Shown here: one piece after another, positions 35,691-47,645 of the stretch
Layout of the letters: each line of letters opens with the position of its first letter
How positions within the stretch are numbered: the first letter of the stretch is position 1
NCBI GenBank assembly: GCA_027475525.1
Contig: JAMWFC010000109.1
Location: 372,001 to 436,000 of the forward strand
DNA: 64,000 nucleotides
Direction of reading: 5' to 3'
DNA from: Macrolepiota albuminosa
Lineage: Eukaryota > Basidiomycota > Agaricomycetes > Agaricales > Agaricaceae
Program-made: the position numbers and the translations under genes
Notes under the pieces: generated by a model
The model's input: only the letters and a program-made list of their open reading frames with translations
The model's database searches: none
What the model was told of the DNA's origin: nothing

Positions 35691-37130
35691 GAGGATCTGC
35701 TCCTCGGTTTTCTTTTCCAGGGAGATAGCGTCTCCTTGTAGGTGTTCTTCCAGGAGAGACGGCAAGGTGTGTAGCTGAAATGTGGGGGTTCCGTTCTTCA
35801 TGAGGCAGGCAAAGGGGGCGGCTCCAATGATCCTAATGTCAAGTGTGTTTGGGTTGATCGGAGTCGTGGATGCATTGGCTGGAGCAGGTTTGACATGTGT
35901 CTGAGACCGGCCTGGGTAGTTCAGCCCTTTGTACCTGTTCTGAGGAATGTTTGGAGGTTGATCAGGGGCCTTGCAGGTTTGGACAGGCATGGGTGGCATA
36001 TGCGTGGGGGGCGCGGCTGTCATCCTGGAGGTGTTGGGCATCGGGTTGCTCCCTAGGGCCCAGAGGTGCATGGTGGTCAAGGGGTGGTCTTTGGGTCCTG
36101 GGAAGGTCATGGTGAGCATCCTCCAATCAATGTCAGGATTCGTGTTGCGTAGCCAGGGTAGTCCCAGCACCATCGGAGTCAATCTGTGAAGTCACATGAC
36201 CAGGAAGTTGGAGGTGAACTCATAGTCGTTGTTCAGGGTCACATGTCCTAAGTGAGACCTCTGGATGGGGCCGGAGGAGGAGGGGGTGCTGTCAAGGCAT
36301 TGCAGGCGGAGGGGCTGGTCGAGGGAGTCGTGAGGAAGGTTGAGGACGTTGCTGATGAAAACTCTGGTGGCTTCGCTGTTGATGAGGGCTGATATCGGTC
36401 CCAGGGCGCCGTCCAACCTGGCATTGATGACGAAGGATCAAGATGAGCAGGACTGGAGTCCAGGGAGTGGTGGGAGCCCGTCCAGGAGATCCTTCAGGGT
36501 CAGGTCCAGAGAGTGGGGAATATCAAAGAGGAGTTGCTGGTCGTCAGGCGTCAGCTCCCGGGTCAGACGGAGAGTGAGATGTCGCCAGTCGATGCGGGGG
36601 TTGGTGTCTCAGAGCCACAGAAGCCCTAAGACCAGGGGTGCGGAGGGGTGGAGTTGGGTTATTAACATCTGGAAGGTGTGAGTCTGTCCGTTGGCAAAAG
36701 TAACGGGCATATGCATGAAGTGAGTAATGTCTCCCGCCATAGAGGCATCTCTGTCGAAGAGGCAGAGTCGCACCGGGACCAGGAGTCGTTGAGCGGATTC
36801 CGGGGTGAAGGTAGACCATGCCTCGTCGATGAAGTTGTCTGTGGTGCCACTATCGATGAGGGTGTTGAGGCGGGTTCCGGAGGGGGTGAGGCGGGTTTTG
36901 AGGAGGAGGGAGTGCGAAGAGTGGGAGGGTAGGTAAGCCATGAAGGTGTCCTGTGCAAGTGTCATGGAACGAAGATGTGAGACCGGGGCAGAGAAGACGT
37001 TGGGGTCGATTCCGCAATTTAAGGCATCTTCTGGGTCTAAATTGCTGGGTCGTTTTCCGAATACTCGTAGGTGGCATCCTCCCCTTTGAAGGTCCAGGTG
37101 GCACGTCCCATGACCTGTCATTGGGGGCAC
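35688..37130 (-). pseudogene. Element A tandem retropepsin-like domains
   Basis: Two protease-like domains follow each other in the same frame. Domain 1 (about 36590-36870) has TLIDSGTTDNFID (catalytic DSG) and ends LVLGLLWL-stop-DTNPRIDWR. Domain 2 (about 36110-36415) begins ARLDGALGPISALINSEATRVFIS, where the DSGA box has become NSEA, and ends MVLGLPWLRNTNPDIDWR. Both carry the closing LGL(P/L)WLR(D/N)TNPxIDWR motif, so this is a domain duplication, not one long protease. Internal TGA stops lie at CGA-type positions. The second copy has lost its catalytic Asp and may have been a structural spacer even when the element was active (inference). Confidence 0.75.
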
Positions 37131-39733
37131 TCGGAGATGAAATGGTCTTTCTCACCACAGAGTATGCAAACACCTTCCCTTCTCTGTTGTTCCTGCACAT
37201 TCTTCAGAACCTCAACCCAGGGTCATCCCTTTTTCGGGAGCTGGTTGGCCCAGAGGGCCTCTTTGTCCCGTTTGTCGGCGAAGTCAGGATCTTCAAGATC
37301 TTCCGGGGGTTCCTCAGGGCTTGGCTTGTCGCTTGGGCTGTTGGCGGCCATGGCAGTGTTGAGTTCGGCCTGGGGGTGGGTGCCGCTGCCAAGGTTAGTA
37401 TTGGGTGGGCTGCAACTCACTGGAGGTCGGCCGCCAGGGAACGTGGGGGGACCAGGGTTTTGAATTTGGAGGTTGGGGGTTTTGCCAGAGGGCCATGGGG
37501 GTCCTCCCCTAGGGTTCCAGGGGGCTCGGAAGTTCGAATACTCGCTGCAGTCTTCCCAGTAGCGTTGGTCGATTTGCATGACAAGGGCCTTATATCCATC
37601 ATAGGAGGGTTGTTTTGGGGCAAGTCAGAGGACGTCCTTGATATGTTGCGGCAGTGCACAGCGGAGGGCATACTGGAGGGCGCTGTAATTCCAACCTGTC
37701 TCATAAGCTTCCTTCTCAAAATGTACGATGAAGGTGGTGAAGCATTCTTCAGAGCGCATCCAGAGGTTGAAGAGATTGTCCTTGGCCTCGGCCACGGTGT
37801 CATAGATCCCGAACTTCCCAGAGAACTCATTGACAAAGGCTTGCCAGCGAGAGAGTGCTGGATTGTTGGGGTCAAACTGGATGAGGGCCATGTAGTGGTC
37901 GAAGGCGATCCCCTGGAGGTATGAGGTGGCAAAGGCCACCTGGGAGCTGTCAACCTGAAATGTGAGTGGCTTTGCCTAAAACATGTTAAGATATTGGGTG
38001 AGGAATATATGCCATTTTTGAGGGTCCTGGCCTGTGAAGGCATCGGGCTTTTGAATGTCCAGACGTCCTTCGCAGGCAAGGGCATCGCAAGCATCATCTG
38101 ATCCGGCAGCATTGTGGGGAGGGGGGCCGGCATTGTAGTAGTAGTAGTAATGGTTACTCCCCCTCCTTGTGGAGGAAAGGCACTGAGGGCAGGACCCCAC
38201 CCGCCTGGGGGGCCTCCTCCAGGTGGCTCACCTGGAGGTCCACAGCCAGGAGGTCCGTTGTCCCAGAGGGGTTCGTTCTGACTGGAGGGAGGCCCAGGTC
38301 TCCACGCAGGGGGTGGCAGAGGTGGGGGGCCTGAGGGTCGTCCTCGAGGTTCAGCTGGGAGTGGTGGAGGCAGTCAGGGAGGGTTCGGTAGTGTCAGGCT
38401 GGTCTGAGGAGGGCCGGGTGCTGGGTCAGATGCCGGTTTGCATGGGAGACGTTCAACCCAGGAGGGTCGCGCTTGCATTGGAGGTCATGGGAGGTTCTGT
38501 AGGTCAAAGTGGGGCGGTGGGTCGCGATGGAAGCTGGGTTCTGGAGGGGCTGGAGCAGACGTAGGAGGTGGTGCCAGGGTGGTCGCGGGTGTGGGGCGTT
38601 GTTTGTTGTTGCCACTCGTTGATGTATTACAGCGTGTCATCCGTGCTAGGGGTGTCCATCCGGGGTCTACCGGGGTTTGCCGGGGGCGGAGGTCAGGCAT
38701 TGTCCATTTGCAGGAGCGGTTCCAGAGGTCTCTGGGGCTGTTCCCAGGTCTCAAAGGTGCTAGGAATGGAGTTAGTCCTACAGCGAGTCGACAAGCCTAC
38801 TGTGCAGGCAGCGGGTTGATCAAATAGTTCTCCTGTTGGGTTGAGGGACTGTAGTATGGCCAAGGTGTTTCGTCGCTCTTCCCGTTGTCATTGCTCTGGA
38901 GTGGGGACCGCAGGGGCTGCCGGAGCTAGTTCCAGGGGCTCCCATCGGATGTGAATCGAGGGACCCAGGTCCACAGGGTTGTTGAGGGGTCGAGAGGAGA
39001 GGGACACATGGACTTTGTCGAGCAGTTGTTGCAACTCTTTGCAAAGGATCATGTTGCGTCTATACTTTACCATAGCTTGCTCTGGGAGTTCTCCTTGCAT
39101 GAGGTGATTCCCAAATTCAACCAAGCAATGGGCCCAGTCCTCTGGAGTGCCTTCGAAGTCGTCGTGTCCAAATTCCGTGAGTAGCGCCCTTGCCTGTTGC
39201 GCGAAGTCCTCTGGCGAGATCCTGAGCAAGTGGAGCACTTCGTCCCATTGCTGTTTGTACTCCTCAAGGCGTTGTCGTCTCATTGGCGAGGGAGGGGTTC
39301 AAGCAGGTGGGGCGGCAGCTGAGTAGTGTCGAGGGGGATAGTCAGGATTGGGAGGTTCCCAGGGTTGGGGGGCAGGGCGCTGGTAGCTATAGTAGGGGGT
39401 GGGTGCAAAGGGGCCCTCGCTGGGGGGAATCGGGCAAGGTCCACTGGGAACTGGTGGGGTCTCTGGCAGGCCCCCAGAGATGCTCCGGTATGAGGGGACC
39501 TCCACAGGTTGTGCCATGGCTAGGTTGGGTGGAGGGGCCCAGCTGGTTGAGGGCCCCAGATCATAGAGGGATGGGTCAGGGGCCCAGTGGCGGTGGAGAT
39601 ATTTGGGTTTGTATGGGAGAGGTGGATAGGTGAGGCGGGGGGCCTGTGCAGAGTAGTGATTGGGGACCGGATGCCCGTACGGGTCGGTCTGGTAGCCTGT
39701 GGGGTAGTAGGTATGAGTATACGTAGCCATCAA
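37113..39733 (-). pseudogene. Element A gag
   Basis: All pieces are in one minus frame from ATG 39733. First is a Pro/Tyr-rich N-terminus (TYTHTYYPTGYQ), then RLEEYKQQWDEVLHLL (helical). A capsid-like retrotransposon gag domain at 37625-37939 has SYLQGIAFDHYMAL, WQAFVNEFSGKFG and LFNLWMRSEE. A CCHC zinc knuckle CILCGEKDHFISEC lies close to 37150. Stops at 39299, 38888, 38485, 37976 and 37625 interrupt it. Confidence 0.82.
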
Positions 39734-39763
39734 AAATGGTGTAAGGAGGGAGTCTTGATATTA

Positions 39764-40529
39764 TATCAGGTTCTGCTGAGTCGGGGGCTTTCCAGGAAAG
39801 CAACATCCTTACAAGGCAGACTTGATCTACGGATACTCGGGTGTCTGGAACTCTGGGGCTATGGCTCCGTGGTTCAAGATGTGGATGAGGGGTGGTCCTG
39901 GAAAAGGGAACTTGATCTGGGAGCTTCAGGTGTTTTAGAGGCTGAGAGTTGGGGGGTGGTCGAGTCGGGAACTGGGGGTTCTAAGATGAGACCGGATTAA
40001 CAAATTATAAGTCGCAAAGTGCGTACCAAACTTAGAGCACACGGTTGTTCAAGCATGCCAGTCAAAGCATGCTAGTCAGCACGTACCAATCAAGCAGAGG
40101 GCATGCAACAATTCAAGTTAATATCAAGACTAGCGAATACAATGGGGGTTTATACTATAAATACTAATCTGGGGTTCTGGGGTGTCTGGGATACGTCCCG
40201 GGGGCATTGAGTAGCGGAAGGGAGGCTGTATGCTGGGATCGTGCATGTGGAGTGCACAATCAATTGGCGTGAAGGGAGTCATAATGCGTGATGGCACGGG
40301 AGCAGCTGGCATGATCCGATGGTGGCGGTTGGCATGATCTGATCGTTGGTCGGGGTTGATGGCAGTTGATTCTGGGCCTGGGGGTGCCAGGTGATGGCGG
40401 CCCTTGATGCATGTGATGGCGGTGTCAGTAGTCATGATGGCAGGGGCGCGTCCTGTGGGATTAGAGGGAGGGTCCCAGATGGGGTTCCGGGGGTGTCCCG
40501 GGGTGGATCCAGAGGGGGGGTCATGAACA
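39764..40529 (-). repeat. 5' LTR of element A
   Basis: 766 bp; begins TATCAGG where the other copy has TGTCAGA, and ends GTCATGAACA. Followed by the TSD GCATG. Confidence 0.92.
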
Positions 40530-40534
40530 GCATG

Positions 40535-41366
40535 TGAATCATGAGCAAAGTTGACAGCAGCAACATCAGAGTCAGAGGTGGATGAAGAGTGGTTGCAATG
40601 ATGATGTCAATTGATAGCCTCATTGATGATCTTGTCCTTTATCTTCTGTGGTATGTCTGCAATGCATCAAGAGGAGTGATGTCCAGGAAGGCCACAATGG
40701 TGGCAGACATTCTTATGAGGGTTGAGCCACTCATACCTTGGTGCCTCATCATCATCCTTTGAGCCTTTCTCTTTCCTCCCCTTCTCCTTTACCCTACTAT
40801 GCATTGCCCTAACCTCATCAGCTGCACTGGGATTGAGTGCAGTATGTGTGTCTTTCTGATCAGTGAGTGTCTTCTTGACAGTGGCAAGTGAAGATTCTTC
40901 TGACTAAGTAGTGAGAAGAGTGCAAACAATAGATAAATCGGAATGGAGATTCATGAGAATGGAGTCAACGACATCGATGAGAGGGGGGGCATGGCCAAGT
41001 ACAGTGAGAGCATTGTGAGCAGAGATGATGTCTTGAATGTACACTGAGACTGGTTTTTTGATATCATAGATGGAATTGTACAGGCACTTCTTAAGCTCAA
41101 AGCGCTTTGCACAGCTGTCCTTCTGAAACTCAGTTTTGAGACTGATCCAGATGGCATTAGCAGTTTGAGCAGGGTTGGTATTCTTGAAGTGAGTATGGAT
41201 GATGTTGGTAGAGGAGATGGTCTTATAGAGGGTGGCATGAGCAGACTGATCATCTTTGGACCAAAGAGCAGCAGCAGAAAAATCGCTAAGGCAAGATGCC
41301 TCACTTGATGTGTGCTAAGATATCATGCCCAACAAATGTCATCTCCAGCTCCATGACCCAAGCATC
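40535..41366 (-). pseudogene. Copia Gag-like remnant, middle piece
   Basis: Minus strand from the B insertion: DAWVMELEMTFVGHDI, then a decayed helical region, and a CCHC-type knuckle near 40700 (VCHHCGLPGHHSS, with the last Cys a few residues on after a stop). It continues the 52127 piece across element B and runs into element A. Confidence 0.65.
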
Positions 41367-41371
41367 ATAGT

Positions 41372-41870
41372 TGTAAGGGTGACCTCTGGAGGCTGTGGCT
41401 CAGTCACACAGCTGGCAGAGGAAAAATCCAAAGTGTATTAGAATATATACTGACAATATCATGATAACTACTCACCTGGCAGAGAGAGATCCAAAGAGAA
41501 CAAGTCTAGGGATTCCCTATGTCAGGTTGGATGCTTCTGGGGCCTCTGAAGCATGGGAAACAACTGTACAGTACAACAAAACCTTAAAAACTCAAAAATT
41601 GTCTATACAAACAATTGCACAAATAAGAAGCAAACTCTGGCAAACTATGGCTTATGTAAGCAGTCTGGAAGCAGTGCTAAAGGGCCCACACTTGTCTGAA
41701 TAGTAGCTAAAGAACCAGAGCACCTCAAGAGCTGAAAATAGTACTAACAGATAGTGTTGAAAGAAGAGAAACAGTAAAATGAGATAATGTCAGAAGAAAT
41801 AAAAGAATGAATGAAAGAAGAGTGAAGAAATAAGGAGTGAAGGAAGGAAGAAATGAGGAGTCTCCTGACA
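41372..41870 (-). repeat. 3' LTR of outer element B
   Basis: Starts TGTAAGGGTGACC, ends GTCTCCTGACA. Preceded by TSD ATAGT. Confidence 0.92.
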
Positions 41871-42401
41871 TCATCCCCCCTTTAGAGCATGATGATAGGA
41901 CCCCACACAGGTTAGGTGCATCAACGGCAGGCTCTGGATGTGACCAGAGTCTAGATTCTCCTGCAAGAAGGCATCAAGCTCATCTTGTTCTTTAAGAGAG
42001 AGAGGATAAACCTTGCAGCTAGAGGGCTCAGCATTGGGCATGAGCTCAATAGCATGGTCCCACTGCTTATACTCTGGCAGAGAGTCAAATGATGCCTTAG
42101 AGAAAACATCCTCAAAGTCCTGCAGGTAATGAGAAACTGCATCTTGGAATGACTTAGAAGCAGAGTTAGCAGCAAATGCCTGAGCTAGCCACTGGGAAGT
42201 AGTTTGACTAGCTCTAATCTCTGCCACAGTTGGTGGGAGTCATAACATAGTTGCATAAATCCTATCACCTGTCTCAATAGCTTTGTCTGGAGACTCTGGG
42301 TCAGAAGCACATCTAAATTCACCTTCACATCCATCTTCCATCTGGGCTTTGCTCACTACACCTCAAATGTCCTCATAGAGAGCCTCTTTATAAGGAAATG
42401 C
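41871..42401 (-). pseudogene. Element B pol fragment (outer copy)
   Basis: After the PPT (ATCATCCCCCC) there is about 40 bp matching the start of a C-family LTR. Then comes a copy of the protease-to-RT linker of B, matching about 48946-49403 (for example NLDSG, ELMPNAEPSSCKVYPLS, FEDVFSKASFDSLPE). RT, RNase H and integrase are missing, so a large deletion followed a C insertion here. Confidence 0.8.
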
Positions 42402-45346
42402 TGATGATGTCCAAAAGTAGATCAGTAGCAGATATGGTTTATGGCTACTGACCTGTATAAAATGTGTTTGAGCACACTAAGGGTTGAGGGAGTCCTGGGC
42501 AGTTCCCAGAGAACAAGTTGGAAAATGAGTTTAATAGCAAAATTTGGTGAAGGTCAGTACCAGGAGTTGGCAAGGATGTGTAGTAAGGTAGGTGTGCTAA
42601 TGGCAAAGTGCACTTGAATAATAAGAGGATGTAAATATGTGTGAGTGTGGCAGAGGATGTGGCAAGGAAACTAGAGGCTTAGCAATGACTAAGCTGTGTG
42701 ATGCCTGCCATAAGTACAAGGTGCATAGGTTTCATAAGCGTAACTGCGGCAAGCAGGCTAAGAGTGTTCAGACAGTTGGCAACTACAAACTTAGTCAGCT
42801 CAAAAGAAATCTGAACCATAAGATGAACTGAGGAGTGTAAACTGGGGTACTCTGTTCTCTGTTCTAACTTGTGACAATGGTAAATATTTATAGTACAATG
42901 AGCTCACTATTGCTAAGCAACTAAGCATTGCCAAGGAGCGGTGAACTGGAAAGAAAGTAAGTAATTGCTGTGCATTAAATTAAATAATGAAGAGTTAACA
43001 AGAATGCTATCTGTCCAAGTAGAGAGAAAGTGCCAAGCAGTGCCAGGTGCCAAGGTGAAATGCCAGGCTGTCAGTCATGGGGAAATACCATCATTCCAAC
43101 TCATAAGTGCTGCCGCCAGTGATAACGCCAACTGTGGTTGGGTGCGCTAGACGTATACACAGTACAACACCGTCTCCAGCACTTGGCATTTGTAGTTGTG
43201 AGGAGTCCCGACAGGGTCCTGGTGTGCTTGAGCAGAGATGATAGGATGATGTGCTAGATTATAGTGCCTCGGGGGCTACCTAGCAGACAGTAAGCATTGT
43301 AGTTTAAACAAAGATATATAAGAAAAGATGAGTAGCGCAACATAATATGCCCGTAGGTGGCACCGTAAACAATGAAGATGAGATAGACGAAGCTAGCACC
43401 CAACTTAGTGACGAAGTCAGCTAAAGCTAGCACAAGTTGAACGCTAAGTGTAACTGGGTGCTCAAGAGGTTACGATTCGTTGTTATATACATGTCAAGTA
43501 GCTATTTTATATACTATGTGCTACCATGTTTGCCAAAACAAAGTCCATCTGCAGCGCTACCTCCTAGCACCTCTCCTCGTGGTTTTCTCTAATGGTGATC
43601 TGTCAACGGCGACCTTTTGCACATGGATGACGGCGACCAACAGCGTTATGACCCACGGCAACCAGCGGCAACTCTATATTGGCTTAGAATTATACGAGTC
43701 TGCTCACTTTTACCATAACTCCGATTGGCCAGGCTGTTTTGGGGTATGGTCAGAAAATCCTCGACAGATGCCATGAGTGCTAATGTCAGCACTACTCATT
43801 GTACCAGTTCCTGACAGGTCCAGATGTTGGATTTAAGTATATCCTGTGCCACCGTCATTGATCCTTTTAGACTTCTGATTGAAGTGCCTCGTCTAATGGC
43901 AGCACCTGCTGCTGGCTCCTTCTGGAAGTGATTGGGGCTTAGTTAGAGTCCCCTCCTGCATTGTGTTAGCGCTATACATTCTGAGCCTCCTTTGTCCTTG
44001 GAATAGGTGAATGGAGTGTGCTGAAGGCCTGGTAGCTGGCAGTTAGGGTAAATGGATAAGTTCTGTAGTAGAGTGCCAGAGCTAGGGCTGCTCTATATCA
44101 CAAGCTGGTCGCTAGAGTCTCCAGTACGTCAAATGTTAGTTGGCCTGTAATGTCTCTTGATGTGCTCAGTCCAAGTAGAAGCCTATCACTGGCTAGTGAT
44201 ACCATGTGCTGCCTAAGTGATGCCATTTGTTAATGCTTGCCAATGGTGTGATGCCCACTGTTGATAGGACTCCATACAGAATCAGTGCATCAATGGCAGG
44301 CTACCGCAACACGGCACTGGCTCAGGATACCTTAGCATGTGCTAGTTAACCAATTCTGGTGATATTTGACAGCTGCGCATAGCAAGAAGCAGATCCAATC
44401 AATGATAGCGCCAACAGCAGAGAGAATGACAACTGACAGATGGCATCAGTCACTGATGACAGCGCTTAGTGAGAAGACTGATGATCTATCAAAAACTGAC
44501 AGACAGCTTGGCATTTGACCTTGGCATCTGACATCTCTTAACGCCTCGATTTGGTGCCTGACATTGCTTAGCATTTTGGGCAGACAGAAGGTTGACAGAT
44601 TGATGGTTTAGTGTCATGATCTGCTGCCTGGCATTGCTAAGTGTCTTGAATGGACAGTAGGGATCTGAAACTGTTGGAGCCATCCCATAAAATTTTCCAA
44701 GTTCACCGCACTTTGGCATTATTAGTTACTTGGCGACGGTGATCTTGTTGTAGTATAAAAGTGCTTACCAACTTGTATATAGAATCAGAACAGAGTTTCC
44801 TGCCCCCTTTACTCCAGTCTCCCTTATGGTCGGCAACGTTAAAGTCAGCAGCTATTGCAGACTATCGCTAGCCAATGTCATACTTATGGCAGGCATTAAC
44901 GTCACTTAGACTTTGCTAAGCTTACTGTGTTCTTGCCACTCACCTTGCCATGTTCACTTACTGCTTCTTCCATAGGCGCTTTTACCTTAGCGCTTAACAC
45001 TTGCCGACTCCTTTCCAACTTTACCTTATTTTAATAGGCATGTTCTCTGGGACCTGCCCAGGACTCCTCTCATCACTATTAGCACGCCCAACGCAAGTTT
45101 TTGGCATGGTAACACTATTTTCTACATTTGTTACTGACCAAACTCTGGGCGTCATCACTGTCACTTGTCATTCCAGCTGCCATTGGTGCTATCACTGATT
45201 GGGTATGTTGCTTGCTATGTGGGGCCATTGAAAATGGCTTAAAATAGATAAATTGCATGTGCCAAGTTTGGAACAAGTGCAGCAAGGTGTCCAGAGCCAA
45301 TGCTGAGCCTGCCATTGATGCGCCTAGCCTGTGTGGGGTCCTATCA
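42402..45346 (-). mobile_element. Gypsy family C LTR insertion in element B, minus orientation
   Basis: Starts TGATGATGTCC and ends GGGGTCCTATCA, the reverse complement of C LTR ends. Flanked by a 4-bp TSD ATGC (42398-42401 and 45347-45350), and the B sequence continues without loss across it. Removing the inner LTR leaves about 2.05 kb. I see no gag or pol, so it is a long solo LTR or an internally deleted element. Confidence 0.75.
44264..45157 (+). mobile_element. Solo LTR of Gypsy family C, nested in the previous insertion
   Basis: 894 bp beginning TGATAGGACTCC and ending GGGCGTCATCA, flanked by a 4-bp TSD CTGT (44260-44263 and 45158-45161). It closely matches the 5' LTR of element C at 54763-55699. 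It is a fourth level of nesting: Copia, B, C, C. Confidence 0.88.
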
Positions 45347-45417
45347 ATGCCAAGGGAGGAGGATCCAGTAGGTTGAGGTCTGCAAAGAGGAGGTGTCCAA
45401 CTTGGCAAGCCCATATA
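45347..45417 (-). pseudogene. Element B pol fragment, continuation of the outer copy
   Basis: Matches 49404-49462 of the full B copy and joins the 42401 end exactly at the TSD. It stops after GGCAAGCC, where a few bases precede the inner LTR. Confidence 0.8.
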
Positions 45418-45935
45418 TGTAAGGGCAACCTCTAGAGGCTGTGGCTCAGTCACACAGTTGGCAGAGGGAGATCCAAAGTGTATTAGAATATATACTGACA
45501 ATATCAAGGTAGCTACTCACCTGGCAGAGGGAGATCCAAAGAGAACAAGTCTGGGGATTCCCTATGCCAGGTTGGATGCTTCTGGGGCCTCTGAAGCATG
45601 GGAAACAACTGTACAGTACAACAAAACCTTAAAAACTCAAAAATTGACTAACCAAACAAGTGTGCAAACAAGGGAGGAAAACTCCAGACTTTAGAAGTCA
45701 GAAAGGCAAACTCCGGCTTATCTAAGCAGCCTGGAGCAGTGCTGAAGGGCCCACACTTGTCTGAGTGATAGCTAAAGAACCAGAGCACCTCAAAGGTTGA
45801 GAATAGTACTAACAGATAGTGTTGAAAAAGTAGTAACAGCAAAATGAGAGAATGATAGAAGAAATAAGGAAGTGAATGAAAGGAGAGTGAAGAAATAAAG
45901 AGTGAAAGAAGAAAGGAATGATGAGTCCCCTGACA
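45418..45935 (-). repeat. Inner 3' LTR of element B (518-bp subtype)
   Basis: Starts TGTAAGGGCAACC and ends GTCCCCTGACA. Same length subtype as the solo LTR at 4691. Left flank ATATA has no partner at 52122, showing it belongs to a different insertion from the outer LTRs. Confidence 0.9.
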
Positions 45936-45955
45936 TCACCCCCCCTCTAGAGTGC
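45936..45955 (-). promoter_or_regulatory. Polypurine tract of element B
   Basis: On the minus strand TAGAGGGGGGGTGA abuts the LTR, so the reverse transcription orientation is minus. Confidence 0.85.
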
Positions 45956-46036
45956 AGCGTCTCGACGTGCTGGATAGAAGTAGTTCTGGATGGCCTGGTC
46001 TACTTTGGAAAGAGAATAGAGGCCTCTGATTGCCTG

Positions 46037-46190
46037 AGGAGCATTGGGATGCTGTTGATAGAATTCCTGGACCAAGGCAGGGGCATGGACATTCTCTTGT
46101 GGCTCCCAGGAAAAGGAGCATTGGGATGCTGTTGATAGAATTCCCGGACCAAGGCAGGGGCATGGACATTCTCTTGTGGCTCCCAGGAAA
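46037..46190 (+). repeat. 77-bp tandem duplication no. 16
   Basis: Units 46037-46113 and 46114-46190 differ at one C/T site. Removal restores the last 50 codons of integrase. Confidence 0.95.
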
Positions 46191-46485
46191 CGTCCTTGAT
46201 TCCATAGCCCTTCCACTTGACCTTGAACTGAAGCTTATTCCTAAAGAGTCGGCTGTCTAGGATCCGCTCCACTTTGTACTCTTCTTGGTTGTTTACCAGA
46301 ACTGGTGGTGGAGGTGGCTGTGGACGTCGACCTGGGATTGGATCCTCTGGAGCTGGAGAAAGCTTCACCACATTGAAGACTGGATGGAGTCGACTCATTC
46401 CACTAGGCAGCTTGAGTCAATAGGCAAGTGGGCCTACCTGTCTTACTATGGGAAAGGGTCCTAGACAATGGTGAGAGAGCTTCTG

Positions 46486-46639
46486 AGAAGGTTGGGTAGT
46501 GGCAATGTCAGAGGCATCCAGGTAGACTCGATCTCCAGGCTTGTACTTGGGGGCTGGAGTTCAGAAGGTTGGGTAGTGGCAATGTCAGAGGCATCCAGGT
46601 AGACTCGATCTCCAGGCTTGTACTTGGGGGCTGGAGTTC
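46486..46639 (+). repeat. 77-bp tandem duplication no. 17
   Basis: Exact repeat of 46486-46562 as 46563-46639 in integrase. Confidence 0.95.
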
Positions 46640-47645
46640 ATCCACGATCATAGTAGCGGGCCATGTCATCTTTTGCCTTAGCTAAAGCTGCCTTGGCTTC
46701 CTCCTGGGCTGCCTTCATCTGATTTATGAACCCGTTGACAGCTTCATTCTCTGAAGGTCGTCCACAAGGCTCAAATCCTATCTGAGGATGTCGACCAGTA
46801 TCTAGAAGGAAAGGAGACATCTGAGTGGCAGCGTGTACATGGTTGTTGTACTGGAACTCTGCCTCTGGTAATAGATCATCCCAGTCATCCTGTCATTCAT
46901 TGCAGAAGAGCCGGAGATACTGTTCTAGCTCCTGGTTGACACACTCAGTCTGGCCATCAGACTGGGGGTGGTAGGCTGTAGAAGTGTGGAGTTTGACATG
47001 GAGGAGGCGATACAGTTCTCTAGTAAACTCTGCCACAAACTGAGGTCCGCAGTCTGAGACATAAGCATCTGACAACCCATGGAGCTTCCAGACATGCTTC
47101 CGGTACAGATTGGCTGCACCCATGGCTGAGCAAGTAGTGTGTGTTGGAATAAAATGAGCACGCTTGCCACAGAGATCCACTACCACCATGATCGCATCAT
47201 ATCCATGAGAATCAGGTAACTCAACAATGAAGTCTACCGAGGCCACACTTCAATGCTCAGCTGGGATAGGCAATGGATGAAGCTGTCCCATAGGAGGCTG
47301 ATGACGAGGCTTAGTCCAAAGGCAAAGATCACAGGTGGAGGTGTAAGAGCCAATATACCATGACATTTGAGGCCACCAGTAATTCTGCGAGACCAGCTCC
47401 AGTGTCTTCCATCTGCCAGGATGTCCTGCAACTCGAGAGTCATGATGCTGCTCCACAATCCACCTCCGGAGGTCTGGCAGGTTGGGAACATAAATGCATC
47501 CCCGGAAGGTGAGAAGACCATTCTCCAGAGACCACTCATCAGTGCGGACAGACTTCACTCCAGTTTTCTCTCGAGCATGCAAGGCCATGGCAGCCTTAGC
47601 TACCAGATCTTCTTGAGCGCCCTCCCGGTTACCTCATCGGATGTC

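Larger units (their letters stand above)
28693..40529 (-). mobile_element. Gypsy chromovirus A, full length with a nested LTR
   Basis: LTRs 28693-29459 and 39764-40529 (767 and 766 bp) are flanked by a perfect TSD GCATG (28688-28692 and 40530-40534). Minus-strand order: 5' LTR, gag with CCHC knuckle, two retropepsin-like domains, RT, RNase H, integrase with chromodomain, then an antisense gene, PPT and 3' LTR. Pol stays in one frame from 37130 to the 77-bp duplication at 33425. The integrase is split by a family C LTR (32100-33132). Many stops make it non-autonomous now, although the RT active site is intact. Confidence 0.93.
45947..47590 (-). pseudogene. Element B integrase with chromodomain
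   Basis: Minus strand: H2C2 zinc module (HHDSRVAGHPGRW...CDLCLWTK). The core follows with [12 protein letters not shown], then [13 protein letters not shown] (Arg-to-Cys in the usual SDRGPQF) and [22 protein letters not shown]-terminal part: HPVFNVVKLSPA. A chromodomain is EEYKVERILDSRLF...KVKWKGYGIKDVSWEP (about 46125-46287), ending QNYFYPARRDAAL. Duplications no. 16 and 17 shift the frame twice; without them the frame is continuous to the stop. Confidence 0.9.

Noticed and set aside
36953..37924. Plus-strand 323-codon frame opposite element A gag
   Set aside because: Shadow frame of the gag region; the minus strand has the capsid and CCHC motifs in one consistent frame.
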